From assembly GCA_018398805.1 (NCBI GenBank), contig JAGFBZ010000814.1, positions 1 to 64,000 of the forward strand: a stretch of 64,000 nucleotides of DNA, read 5' to 3'. Position 1 is the stretch's first letter; every line of letters starts with the position of its first letter. Source of the stretch: Hirundichthys speculiger (Eukaryota > Chordata > Actinopteri > Beloniformes > Exocoetidae). The notes beneath the pieces were generated by a model. That model was not told the DNA's origin, did not search any database, and saw nothing but the letters and a program-made list of their open reading frames with translations. Shown in pieces: positions 45,801 through 57,192 of the stretch. The translations under genes were made by a program, and so were the position numbers.

Positions 45801-47588
45801 ACACTGAAAAAGTGGGCAGGTTATTTAAGCAAGGACGATCAAAGCCCTGCTGCAGCTTCAAAGTGCTGCTATACTGACTGTGAGGTCTTTTTCCCATGTT
45901 GCTGACATCATCGTATATATAAAGATTCATACAGGCTTATGATATACACAAAGCACAAAGGCCACAAACATGTGTTTATGACTGCAACAACCACACAAAG
46001 TGTCAGAACAATGGAAGGAAGTAAGCAAACTTCTTACGTAATTCAGGCTGTACGTAAGACGGGTAAGACACGCTGTGGTTATTACTTAGGTCATGGAATC
46101 CAGGATAGTCACATTCAGGGTTTCAAATTATCTCCTTAAACTGAGGTAATGAAGACCGAGCCTGTGGAAATTCTGTGATCTCAAAGAGGTTTGAGGAAAA
46201 ACTTTCCTTGGATTGTATCTCTTGCTGCACTTCCTGGCAGCGTGCAATATTAACTGTTTTGAGAAATATGCGTATTCACATTGCCGTGGTGGGACAGACA
46301 GTTCTGAAGTTTTGCCTCCCACCTGTTGCCACGTGCACGTTCGTGGCGGATTGTTGGTTTTCTCTCTGTAACGCTGTTTGTATTTGGCCATGGAGATTTT
46401 AATCACTGTTTTAACGTGAAGCCAACCATGCCGTTTGTTTTGATTGCTTTTATTGTGAAGCGGTCTGAGCATCCAAGTCTGGTCTTCTGACGCTCAGACT
46501 CTGCAGAGTTTGAGTGAGAGCTGTGTTCGCTTTGCAGCCTTTACAGATGCGAAATTCCAGAGCATCCATGAACTGTTAATGGCCTGTTAAATCTGCACAT
46601 GTGATATAAACGTGTTGGTGATCATCAATCGCTGGCAAACAGATGAGATCAAACAGAAGGATACAACCCACAGCCACTCTGCAACTGCTTTGCTTTTGCG
46701 TATTTTTACTGTGTTTAAGTTGTTGCACATAATTTAACATCACACTTTTGCACTGAGATTGAGGAATTGGAAAATGCAAACACGAACCATTGATTTTGTC
46801 ATATGTTTGAGAACTGGAAATGTCTGATTTTACATTACACATAGCCACCCAGGAGCAACATTAGCTATGGTCAGTAAAGTGGCAGAAACCCACAGTGAAT
46901 TTTCTGTGGAAATTCTCATTTGGGGACGAGGAATTGATTCAAACCACAAGCCTTCAGCAATTGAAAAGATTGTTTGTCAAGAAACTGCTCTTGTGAAGGC
47001 TTGTGGTGGCCCGACGTCTTACCACGACTCCTATGTCACTTTTTCCTTTTGCCTTGTCACCTTGAAAGCCACCTAAACGCTTACGAGCTCACTGGCAGAA
47101 TAACTGATCACCCTGGCACGTCCTAATCCTTGACTCACCTGCCAAGAATTTAATATTTACAGCCGGGTCAGTATTTATGGTTAGGTCATGCAAACACACA
47201 TGCTTTGTTGAAACACGGGGATGGAAAAGGGCACACTTGACTGAATTTTGGTCACATAAACTGGAGTGAGTATTCCTCGGGAGTTTCAGGTCAGTGGCTC
47301 CCTTTTGGAAACCTGCTCATTAAGTGAGACTGTTTTAATAAAAAAGCAAAGATGGATAAAATTGAGGACAAAAGACACGATTCATAGATGAGTTTTCATG
47401 TGTGGGTTTTGCTTATTATAACATGTTTTTTTTTAAGAAATAAGGAAAAAAGATGAATCCCATCATGCTGTTCATTTAAAAACATAGTAATTGGGGTGTG
47501 GAAAATTAATGGCAAACTAGTATGAAACCCACTTCATGGTGGTAAATGGAAAACAAACTGATTCATTTACAGTGGAAAGCAATATTTC
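39900..47588. other. Non-coding intergenic stretch
   Basis: I find no convincing gene in these 7.7 kb. Notable only are a (TTTC)n patch near 40833-40850 and overlapping open frames on both strands at 42338-42800, none with a recognisable domain. The low-complexity content is modest. Regulatory elements cannot be judged without comparison to other fish. Confidence 0.5.
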
Positions 47589-47589
47589 T

Positions 47590-47930
47590 TTCCTTGGAGC
47601 AGACTTGGAGAGTCACTGCTCCTCCACATCAAGAGGAGCCAAGTGAGGCGGTTTGGTTAAGATTCCTCCTGGATGCTTCCCTGGGGAGGTATTTTGGATG
47701 TATTCAACCAGCCAAAGTTGGAGAGATTATATAACGCTTTACAACAAGGTACACAAAATTGTTACCGATTATATGTCTCAGCCGACCTGGGAACGCCTTT
47801 GTGTTCTACTGGGAGAGCTGGAGGAGATAAAAGAGGTAGAGGGTGGTCTTGGGCCTCTCCGGTCAGCCTGCTGCCCCCACAACACGAAACCCAGAGAAGC
47901 AGAAGTTAATAGATGGATGGTACAAAGTAC
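47590..47930 (+). mobile_element. Degenerate non-LTR retrotransposon ORF2 3' end
   Basis: The plus strand follows the C-terminal tail common in fish LINEs: a worn LLLHIKRSQVRRFG (start about 47613), then PPGCFPGEVFWMYST (about 47665-47709), SQPTWERLCVLLGELEEI (about 47776-47830) and a short atggatgg tail near 47911. Frames are broken and a non-matching piece sits near 47715-47770. A dead, 5'-truncated copy. Confidence 0.7.
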
Positions 47931-50884
47931 AAAGTACAAAATGAGGTGCAGAAGACTGAAGGAACATTCAAAGAGAACCACTTATGTATCTGAGCTTCAT
48001 GGAAGAGTCAGATGAAGCTTTTCTTGTGTTCTCCCCACAGAATCAATAAGGAAACTTGTCCTGTGAACAAATTACAATGAAATCATTCTATTTTCCATAG
48101 TGCAAAAAGCATAAATGAAAAAGGAAAGAAAAACAAAGAAAATTACTCTTTCATGAAAAGAATACCTCCAAGAGTTGAAGAGGAAATACACTCATGAGGC
48201 AGATTTCCTGTCAAATCTCTCCCCTGACAGTTCTTGATGCAGAACTACAGGTTTTGAAGCTTTCAGAGCCTAAAGCAGAACTACATGACACACCCTGCTA
48301 TCCTGAGTCAAGTGATTAAAATCAGAAGAAAACATGATTTGAGTCCTCCCATAGCACAAATTTACTCTGAGTCAAAAATTCTTGGAAAAAGAAAAGAAAA
48401 GAAAAGAAAAAATTATATATTTGAGAAAACCAAATTGATCACAGCTGTTATAAAACAAATGTTTGACTGGGGGAAAAAGCGATACTAATCTATTGTCTGT
48501 TGCCTGCTACGATCAGCGTGTGATTTTTGCCGTATAATGGATGGGCTTCTTTAGGGAAAGCCTGTGGGATTTTTTTTTTTTAACATTTCATTTATTTATT
48601 TATTTATTTGAATGTGTCAAAAGAAGTTTTAAAAAAAGAAACCCCATAAATAAACAAAAAAGACCAAACAGGCTGCTGACATCATCCACACAGAGCCAGT
48701 GGCTCCACAGTGAACTGGGCTCTCAGAAACCTGAACTCTGCTACTGACAGCCTCCACTAATGACAGCTGCATGTGTTTGTTTTGAAAACTGCAGGACCCT
48801 GCGGGAGCTTTTGACAGGCCATCAGGCTAGTTCAGAGTTCTTCACATATAGTATCTGCAGAAAACAGCTGCCGCTGCCTTCTAGCAGCATTTCTTTTTTC
48901 TTTTTCTGAAGGATATGGCGTAAACATTTTACCTGTTGTTCTGTGCTGGTTTCATACGATCCCACGTCACCACACCTGCATAAGCCTTTACTTTCACTGT
49001 GTTTTCCTCTGGATTCTTTCCAAATGATGTAAAGACGGCCAGACTTGTAAAACATGTCTGGAAACCAGAAGGCAAATTCTCAAGCTCCTCTCAGGCACTC
49101 GTGAAAAAAAAAAAAAAAAAAAAAAAAGCCAATTTAACGTTATCTTTAAAAAGTCATATGTACGTTTAATGAATACGTTTATAGTGTAATGCCATCAAGA
49201 AAACAGGCTACAAGAGGTCAGCTATCTGGAAATGTTTCAAAGCCATCTGGATGTTTGAATATAAATAAAATTGGGTCACATGCTACAGATCTATGGCCAT
49301 ATCTTCCCACTGTTCTCTGCAAGGATACACCGGTAAATAACTGCGTGAATTATGATGAGTGACTGTCAGACACGGCCACACATGCTGCTCACACTTTCAG
49401 CATCAGACTAATGAAGTCTGAATGAAATCCTGTTCCTCTGAATTCTCACATGTTGCATATTTACTGGTCTCATTTGGTGGTTTCTGCAACCGTTGGGGTG
49501 AGCTTGACAAAATCCTGAGGCAGCCCCATTCTTTCCACTCAGATCATAAAACTCTAAATTTTCCTTCCAACAGAACAGCCCATGTAGGTCCAGCCATCAG
49601 GCACAATGAGTTTTACACAGCAAGGCCGTGGAAAATTAAAGAAACTCTTTCCACGTCATACCACAGATGAAAATGGGAATATTTTTATTTTGGGGATTTA
49701 TTTATGTATTTATTTGTTTGCCAAATGGGATCATCGGATTCATAGAAGACAGAAAACAGAAGGGGCCTGTTACTGTAACAGTTTTCAAAAGGGATTTCAT
49801 GTTTTTACTAAGCTTGCTACTCTAACATGCACAATAAGCAACAATAATGCAGGGATAACTGTTCCTCACAGCTGAAAGAAATGTGGGCCAATACATACCT
49901 GGGTTTCAACCAGGCTCAATAAGGACTCATGCTGTGTTTGATAAGAGGCCAAAAGAGCATTTGGAAATCTACAGGAGTGGAATCCCAATCCACAATATGA
50001 ATGGCTATGAATCACAAATCACTCCACAGATATTTTTAAACTGATGTGATCACATGATCAGTTGTGCATGTACAGTTGGTGGCGCACCAAGACTCACTCA
50101 AGCTCGAGGCTAAAAGCCCAACTCATAAACTGCAATCTGATTTTATTAGAAAAAAAAAAAATTATCAGAGTGGTTCTTCAGTCAAAATTGCTGCAAATTG
50201 TCACACCACATGTTTTCTGGCATTTCTAATAGTTTGTGATCGTCAAACTTTACGTTCAAGCATTATGCGGATTGTTATCTTTACAATATGCAGATGCCTT
50301 TAAAAAACGTTTCAAAATGTGACAATAAATTTGAAATATAACACCTTTATCTTCACAGATGGAAATTTCATATAGTTTGGTCACAGCACATGAAGGAACA
50401 CAGGCCAGCTAAAACAGGAATTGCTTCCAATTTATTTCACCTAAAAAAAAAAAAAAAAGTTTTGAAAGTTTCCTTTGTCTGCATACTGATTTATTGGAGC
50501 TACAAAAAGAGTACCAAGTTTGTGGGCCAACAAACTTTACATAACCTGCAATTAAGGAACCCATTATTATTCCTGTCCATCATTTTTGAAGTCCCCCAAT
50601 GCATAGCAATATAACAAATAATATAAATATAAACTTACCTTCAGAGTTTGCCCTTGACTTCTGAGGAAGTGTGTGGCTGTCTCCATCAGGTATGGTTCCT
50701 GATAAAGAGGTCTCCCCAGTTATAGAGACAATACAGTTGTCTGCAGTCCATGTAGAGAAATGCATTCTTTGTGCGTCCACCTTTATTGATATACCCTTTT
50801 GCTTTACCTCTTTACTGCTATGTTGGAGATATGACAGTATGGCCTTTATTTTATGCACTTATGCTGCTATCACTGAAGTGTAAA
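47931..50884. other. Non-coding intergenic stretch
   Basis: No gene recognised. Low-complexity patches include (AAAAG)n near 48389-48410, (TTTA)n near 48590-48610 and a poly-A run at 49105-49127. Confidence 0.5.
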
Positions 50885-51215
50885 TGACCTACAACCCCAC
50901 ACCATCACAGCCCTGGGCATTTAGACTTGTTGCTGATAATAGCCTGGATGGTCCTTTTCATCTTTGGTCCACTTTTTCCCAATGAAGATCTGGAGCACTG
51001 ACTTGTCTGACCACTGTTCCGTCCCAGATGTCTCCAACCCCAGACACGTTGGCACTGCATCCAGACAGGGTTAACACGAGACTTATCTTTTGCACAGTAA
51101 CGTTTTTAAAGTGGCAGAGGTTTTCCAAAGTAATCCCTCACCCGTGCATATCAGCTATCTGTACTGATGCAGTGCCGTCTGAGGGATCACACTCGTGGCT
51201 GTTCAGTTATGGCTA
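50885..51215. mobile_element. DNA-transposon-like interspersed repeat fragment
   Basis: Phrases such as ccccacaccatcacagccctgg, ttgtctgaccactgttccg and tgatgcagtgccgtctgagg, in this order, match a dispersed fish DNA-transposon repeat that I remember but cannot name safely. The fragment is internally deleted and has no intact reading frame. Confidence 0.5.
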
Positions 51216-53877
51216 GCCGTCTTGTCCTTTTACACACCAAAATTCCAGCAGATTAATTCAATTAGATATGCAAAGATTGCTCAAAGGAGCATCATTTTTA
51301 AACGTTTCAGTTATTTTCGTTGAATATTTGTTGTCAAAGTGAACTACCACTTACTTGTGTTCATTTTCATTTTGTCTGATCTCATCTCATTTAATCTCAT
51401 GTTTTAATCACACCTCACAAAAATTAACATCCATGACTGGATGACTTCTCTCTTAACTGCAACCAAAGACTGCTTCATACAAGTAAGCTGCTGCAATTCC
51501 TATTTTATAAATGTTAATTCTGATTATTCAAATACAAGTAGCATTACCTCAGCTCAGCCTTTTACAGACAGGATTTCACTATAATTTCCTATTTATTACC
51601 TTTAACCTACGAGGTGGAGTGAAGGTAAAGATCGGTCTGCTCTAATGTGAGTATTTGTCAAGTTTATTTGGAATTTACACCGCTTAAGTAGAAACACTCA
51701 TACCAGTATTGTTATAGTCTTCTGACCCAGTTATAAAAAGTGCAGCGTTGTGTCCAAATGTGATCACATGCTGCATTTTCCTAAATAAATGTTGTCATTA
51801 AATTACTGCAAGATTCCTAACATGCTGTGTGGAAACAGGTCAGGTAACAGGCTGAACAAGGATATTTTTCTGCGCTGGTCTAGTCATAAACACTCTACTG
51901 ATAATCTGTTTTCTAGTCTCATGTTTTTCACTTTTCTGTTTTCCAATTATCTGGTTTTTATTTATGAGCCTTTGCATTTAAGATCACCCTTTGACAGTCT
52001 ACCTCCTCATAATTTATTCCATGGCATGCTATTTTATTTGTATTCTGTATAAAGATTTGCTCAATTCAGTTGGCTCCAGAGCAATAAAAAAATGATGTCA
52101 TGTTTTTTTCCGTTCAGTACTAAAGACGGCACCAAGCATCTGCCCATGGAAAAATTAAAAGAATAAAATAAATATATCCAGTTCCAAAGCACTTTCTTTG
52201 AAAGTTGTTGCACTTATTTTCAAGCCAAATGTTTTTCTACATAAATAAGCCACCGCAGCATTTTCTGAGCCTCGCTGATCAGGGGGAACAGCAACATTCA
52301 TCATCAGGACGTCTTAAGTTGCATGTTACAATATACAATCACATTTACATCACATTACACTTTCTGCAACGCTAATCTAAAAAAGTTGGAAACTGCTGTG
52401 CTGACCTGAAGCCCCTTTGGGTTTGCAAACTCATTGATGAGCTGCTGCCCACCATGGGTCTTTCCTTTTTAATTTCCTCTACACTCTGGAAGCTTGTTTT
52501 GCAAGTTGCTGCAGAAACATTTCACTGGTTTGAGAGCAGTTGTGTGACCCTTAACTGAACGGCCGCTCCAATGGATCTAACATTTATGATGCAATAGTTG
52601 AACCTCACATGCTCTGATCATAACAAAAGTTTTTTTGATCCGTTTGCTAAGCAACCAGTCAGCCCTTTCAACATATTCATTAACCAAGATAGGAGCTCCA
52701 TCTGTAAAACATTTCCAACCTGAAGCTGCTCTCTGCGATCTTTCCCATGTGGTGCTAACAGCTTTAAAATGCACTTGCTGGTTACCATTTCAACATGGGA
52801 GTAAAATTTTCCCCTTGACATTTTTCTTTTGTTTTTATGATTCACAGTTCCTCTGCCTGCTGAGAACTAAAAGATGGAAAGAGAGCTAATTACTGCACCA
52901 ACACTGTTCTTTTGGATGATGCTGATAAGCACTGTTACTCCGTCATCGTCAGCTCACATTTAGAAGAAGCAAAAAAAGTGGAGAAAAAAAGAACTGAATA
53001 ACAATGTGACACATGCGTTCCTAAAATTAATTGCTTTCTGTTTGATCGAAGATGTTTATTTAATTTTATTTTTTAAGTGGAAAGCCTCTCATATGAGCAA
53101 CTGGTCATTCAGCCTTGCCCAATCACAGATGTTACATAATTAATTTGTCCATTTCTTTCTAATCCAACATCTTCTGCCAGGAACTTATCCCAAAAAGCCA
53201 GTTGTGCATTCCTGCTGTGTCACTAGGGAAAAGATTTAAACAGTTCCATTCACTAAAACTCAACTGACAACGGAAAAGAAAGAGCAGCGTACTTTTAAAT
53301 ACTCAATCACATTTGTACCATACAAAGAAATCATACATGAATGGAACATTAAAAGACACCCCTTATGTAATTAATGTCCAGGCTATCCTTAGTGCAGCCA
53401 CGAGGTTCTTCCTTACAGTCATGAATCCTTATGCATTTTCTGTCTTAATTACTACAGTTTTCAGCTGTAACAATAGTTTTCATTTAACTTTAAAACAACA
53501 CAAATAACACATGGATGCAAATCCTGGATTTCATAAATGAACTGAGGCCAGCGTTTATATTCATGGACTTGAAGTGGATTGGATGTGGAAATTCAATATA
53601 AACGACTGAAAAACATTCATTGTATGGTACCGGAGCTGCATGTAACCATGAGCAGCAGCAAATAAATTAAATGGCGACAGGATTTTGCCGCCTTGTTTGT
53701 CTTTTTGACTGAAAAGGGTACAAGTGTTAGTTACACGAAATTTGGTAAAGAGATGGAAAAACTGCACAGCGGTCATTTTTGGTGGAGCGGCCAGATGGAA
53801 ATTGGCCTTGATCGATAAGCACGCTCTGTGTGCGCTCCAAGTTTAAGGAGTAAATTCATATTGCAGCTGCAAGACCG
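51216..53877. other. Non-coding intergenic stretch
   Basis: AT-rich, with no gene or repeat that I can name. Short open frames near 51789-52052 and 52577-52889 lack domains and splice context. Confidence 0.5.
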
Positions 53878-53972
53878 GCGCTGTCTGTAGCTCAGAAATC
53901 AGAGAGGTCGTCCTCAAGTAGGAAGGTTACAGATTCGATCCGCAGTTACCACAGCTCACATGTCAGAGCGTA
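53878..53972 (+). mobile_element. tRNA-like SINE head fragment
   Basis: tctgtagctcagaaatcag (from about 53884) is A-box-like, and ggttacagattcgatccgc (from about 53925) is B-box-like, at roughly tRNA spacing. The cloverleaf is not intact and no poly-A or LINE-type tail follows closely. It resembles the tRNA-related head of a common fish interspersed repeat rather than a functional tRNA gene. Confidence 0.5.
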
Positions 53973-55187
53973 CCTGTGCAACAAACTGAAACCTCCCAGA
54001 TGTGCATCCGCATAGCAAATGTTTTGCTATTATTAAATATTGCATTGGAAAACCTCAGCTATGGACCAAACAAACCATTTGTACACCTTCATTAAAAAAA
54101 ACTATTTTTGGTAACTTTTAGCTTTTTCTTTTTCTTGAAATAAGTAATCTGGCACTCCTGGAGCCCATACAGTGTTGTAGCTAACAAATAAACGCTGCTC
54201 ACCATCTGTAACATATTTAATCCCTATATAGCTACTCCAGAAGGGAGAATCCCGCATCCTGTGCATTATTAAACAAGCTCCACAGCTACACTTGAAATTT
54301 TATTTAACCCAAACCCACAATAAAACAGTGGAGTTATGTTTGTACAGTCTTTGCACATATGCTGTGTAATAAACTGGAGTATAAGATGACTTCTTTTAGG
54401 CGTGGCAATATGATTTTTATTTGTTGGTATGAATAAAAGCTAAAAAGAAACACACAGAAAGTCATTTACAGCTTGACTGATGCTAATGCAAGTGTGCTGT
54501 AAGCAATTTGTCGTCAGTATTGACAAAGCAGTTGGAAGTTATTAATAAATGATTCTGACATCTGCAAAAAATCTTATGTAATTTAGCTTTTTAGGGGTTT
54601 AACTTTACAGAGACTTAAAAAAAAAAACACATACAAAATTATGAAATACTGTATCATCTCATTAGCACTAGGAAACATATTCTGCCAACAAATTTTTTTT
54701 TCTTGACAAAAACCTTGCTCTCATTAAAAACAGGAAGAAAAACAAAAGCAACAGACAACAGAAAGCCAAGCCTTTGCCTGAGAAGCTTGCGGATCACTGG
54801 CAAAACTCTCCACACTAACACTGATAATTAAATGATTCATATCTTCTTGACCACCACAACACATGGACATAACTACACACAGCACCACTTTTGAACTAAT
54901 AATGTAATCCTCCCTTTGCAACATTTAACATGCAGAGGTCCAGACCGTTTCAGACATCCTTCCTCCAGGCTATAAACCTGGGTCTGCAGTTGGAGACCCA
55001 GACACCTGGATCTGCTTCCGATCTGTCACTCTCTTTCTGTCTTTCTCACAGGGCAAGTGTTCATTCTCCCCCAATTAGGATGTGATCAGTGTAGCTGTCC
55101 ACAACCAGAAAAGCCATGCAACACCAGCCAGAAATAGTGGTGGCGGTGTACCAGTGGCAAGGGGGCAGGGGGTTGGAAATTTGAGCA

Positions 55188-55232
55188 GTGTGTATCTGTG
55201 TGCGTGTGTGTTTGTGTGTGCGTGTGTGTGTA
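55188..55232 (+). repeat. Imperfect (TG)n microsatellite
   Basis: tgtgtatctgtgtgcgtgtgtg-type repeat, about 45 bases. It generates the His/Thr-repeat minus-strand and Cys/Val plus-strand spurious frames around it. Confidence 0.9.
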
Positions 55233-55369
55233 ACTTGTGTTGTGCATGCTTGTGGATCTCTTTTGTGCCATGGGGAGGAGGGGTGGAGAAAGACTGCTGT
55301 TGCTTTAAACAAGAATGTGTTCATTTTAAGGGAGAGGGGGAGGCTCTGCCTACCGAAAAACTGCTTGAG

Positions 55370-55893
55370 CATTTTTCATCATTTGAAAGCACCAAGGAGG
55401 GAGAGTGAGAGAGGTGCAGTTGAGAGAGACGGCCTCTTAGAGCTGTGAGGCAGAAGTGATGGATTCAGCCCACAGAAAAGTGACAGTCTTTTCCTAACGG
55501 GCCACAGGCAGTACACAACCTGCTCTGGACTCTTCACTGTTCACCAGGAAATTACCTCCACAACCCAACTGGAGGTACCACCAGACTCTGCAGACTATTT
55601 AAAGAGGATTTTGGAACAACTTACTCCATGTTTGCTGAAGGGTTTATGGGAAGTTGGGCTTCTGTTAGACAAGTGACATTTTTTTAAATCACAGGCTTTA
55701 AAACCGCACTACTTCTCCATTGCTGGAGTGGACTAAGGTGACAAAAAGTGAGTGACTGGACAGGCAGAGTGCAGAAAGAAAAAGGGTGAAGCTTTCACAT
55801 TTGGGATGACTTTCTACCAGGAGAAACTTCAAGCAGCTCTGGCAGGAGGGCAAGGCAACTAAGGGAGCCTCATCAGCTCTGTGCAGTTATCTC
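55370..55893 (+). other. angptl2: Possible non-coding first exon of angptl2
   Basis: A relatively GC-balanced, purine-rich block with no long frame ends in a good donor, ctc|gtaagc at 55894. The coding exon of angptl2 at 60681 starts 25 bases before its ATG, directly after an acceptor, so an upstream non-coding exon must exist. This is the best candidate I see. The start at 55370 is arbitrary, and transcript evidence is missing. Confidence 0.35.
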
Positions 55894-56450
55894 GTAAGCA
55901 TTGAATGATCTCATTTTATTGATGTATTCCTGTTTTAATGGTTAATACTTTGGGGAAAGTTTCATTTGCACATTACGCTAAGTCAAAAAAAATGATTTGA
56001 ATTTACAGATTTGACTCATTGCTCAGACTTCTAAAAGGCAAACTTACAAAGGAAATGATGACCACATCTTGTCAACCAACCCAGCAACATGGTTACGCAC
56101 TTAGATTACCATTTTCCTGTGAAGTCACACTTTGGCTGCTGCTGAACTCCACATAACCATTCTGATTAATCTAAGGTTCAACAGTTGTAATGAAACATCT
56201 GTTATCTGAGTCACTGCTTGGCACAAAGAGGCTAACTTTATAAACAGTCAAGTGGACAAAGGAAGTTTACTTCACCACAGGGGGTTGATGGAGATGAGAA
56301 TAGGCTTCATGATGACTGATTTTAGAAATTGTTTCGCAGTGAGGAGGCCTTTTAAAATGTAGCAGGCAGAAAGATCTTTGAATAATATTTTCCTCTTTTC
56401 ATTATCTAAAAAGGAGCCATTCACTTCTAAAGGGGGGGGCACATCCTTAC

Positions 56451-56624
56451 TATGGCAAGCAGACAGCAGCTTCAGGATGTTCCCCTGGAAGCTGAAGGAC
56501 ATGGCAGCAGGCTGTTGAATCCCGTCTTTGTTTCTATTGCCAGGGTAGTGTTTGGATAAGGGGGCTTTGGGGTACAATGCTGGAACTTTTCGAAACAGTT
56601 TCCCAAGACCCCCTTCCTCCTTGT
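56451..56624 (-). CDS. Candidate exon B of an unrecognised minus-strand gene
   Basis: An open 174-nt segment with acceptor gatgtcag and donor ATA|gtaagg, phase 1 at both ends. The translation includes DKEEGGLGKLFRKVPALYP, SKHYPGNRNKDG and MSFSFQGNILKLLSACH. I do not recognise the protein. It joins candidate exon A (56813-57192) in phase. Chance cannot be excluded. Confidence 0.3.
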
Positions 56625-56812
56625 CTGACATCACAAGCGAGGTAAAGAAGAGCACATCCAACAGCAAGTGAGACACAGAATGAAACACAAATGTGAACAC
56701 AAACTCAAACTCTGCAGCTTCATGGCAGGATAAAACTAATTCTGTCTGTCGCCATCAAACTGAGGTATTTAAGTGAATCATGTTTCAAATAAATGTTACA
56801 CACAAGGATTAC

Positions 56813-57192
56813 CTACTTGAAAGAAAGAACGGATCGCCCTCAAGGTAAAGTGATAGGGGGCATTACCATGAGCAAACTGAGGTCCACTCTGATCCAACAC
56901 ATACTGGGTGTCAAGCAGGAGAATGTCATGCAGCTGTTCTGCAAAGTGTCCTCTTCTTTTTGATTGTACGTACAGCTTCAGAGCTGCGTAGTTGTGTTGC
57001 ACTCTCCCGTTGCTAATGATGATGATGTGATTATGAAGCGTTCACACAGAAAGTAGGACAGTGTGGGAGTGAACTGGGTCAGAGATACATCTTGTAGGTA
57101 CAGTGAGGATTGGGAAAGGGGGATCCTCCGTCCAGATGGCCTTTCTGCCACTGCCACTGACTCTCCATACTCTCTGAGTATGGCAGCTAACT
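56813..57192 (-). CDS. Candidate exon A of an unrecognised minus-strand gene, with a one-base break
   Basis: The acceptor is tgtcacttcattag (exon starts at 57192) and the donor is AAGTAG|gtaatcc. The first part reads LAAILREYGESVAVAERPSG and then SSLYLQDVSLTQFTP. The last part, in the +1-shifted frame, reads VQHNYAALKLYVQSKRRGHF, LLLDTQYVLDQSG and YHFTLRAIRSFFQV. The switch falls near 57025-57040 and would need one extra base. With that base the exon would be phase 1 to phase 1 like exon B. I do not recognise the family. It could be a real gene with a sequence error, a pseudogene, or two accidental frames. Confidence 0.3.

Noticed and set aside
47653..48015. Apparent 120-codon gene
   Set aside because: It is the worn C-terminal part of a LINE reverse-transcriptase frame, not a cellular gene.
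53878..53972. Functional tRNA gene
   Set aside because: The A- and B-box-like words are present, but I could not form a full cloverleaf with matching acceptor stem. A SINE head is more likely.
26050..55000. MicroRNA or other structured RNA genes in the gene desert
   Set aside because: I noticed no known mature microRNA seed within a convincing hairpin. A structure search would be needed to go further.
55061..55448. Cys/Val- and His/Thr-rich frames
   Set aside because: Produced by the TG/CA microsatellite at 55188-55232.
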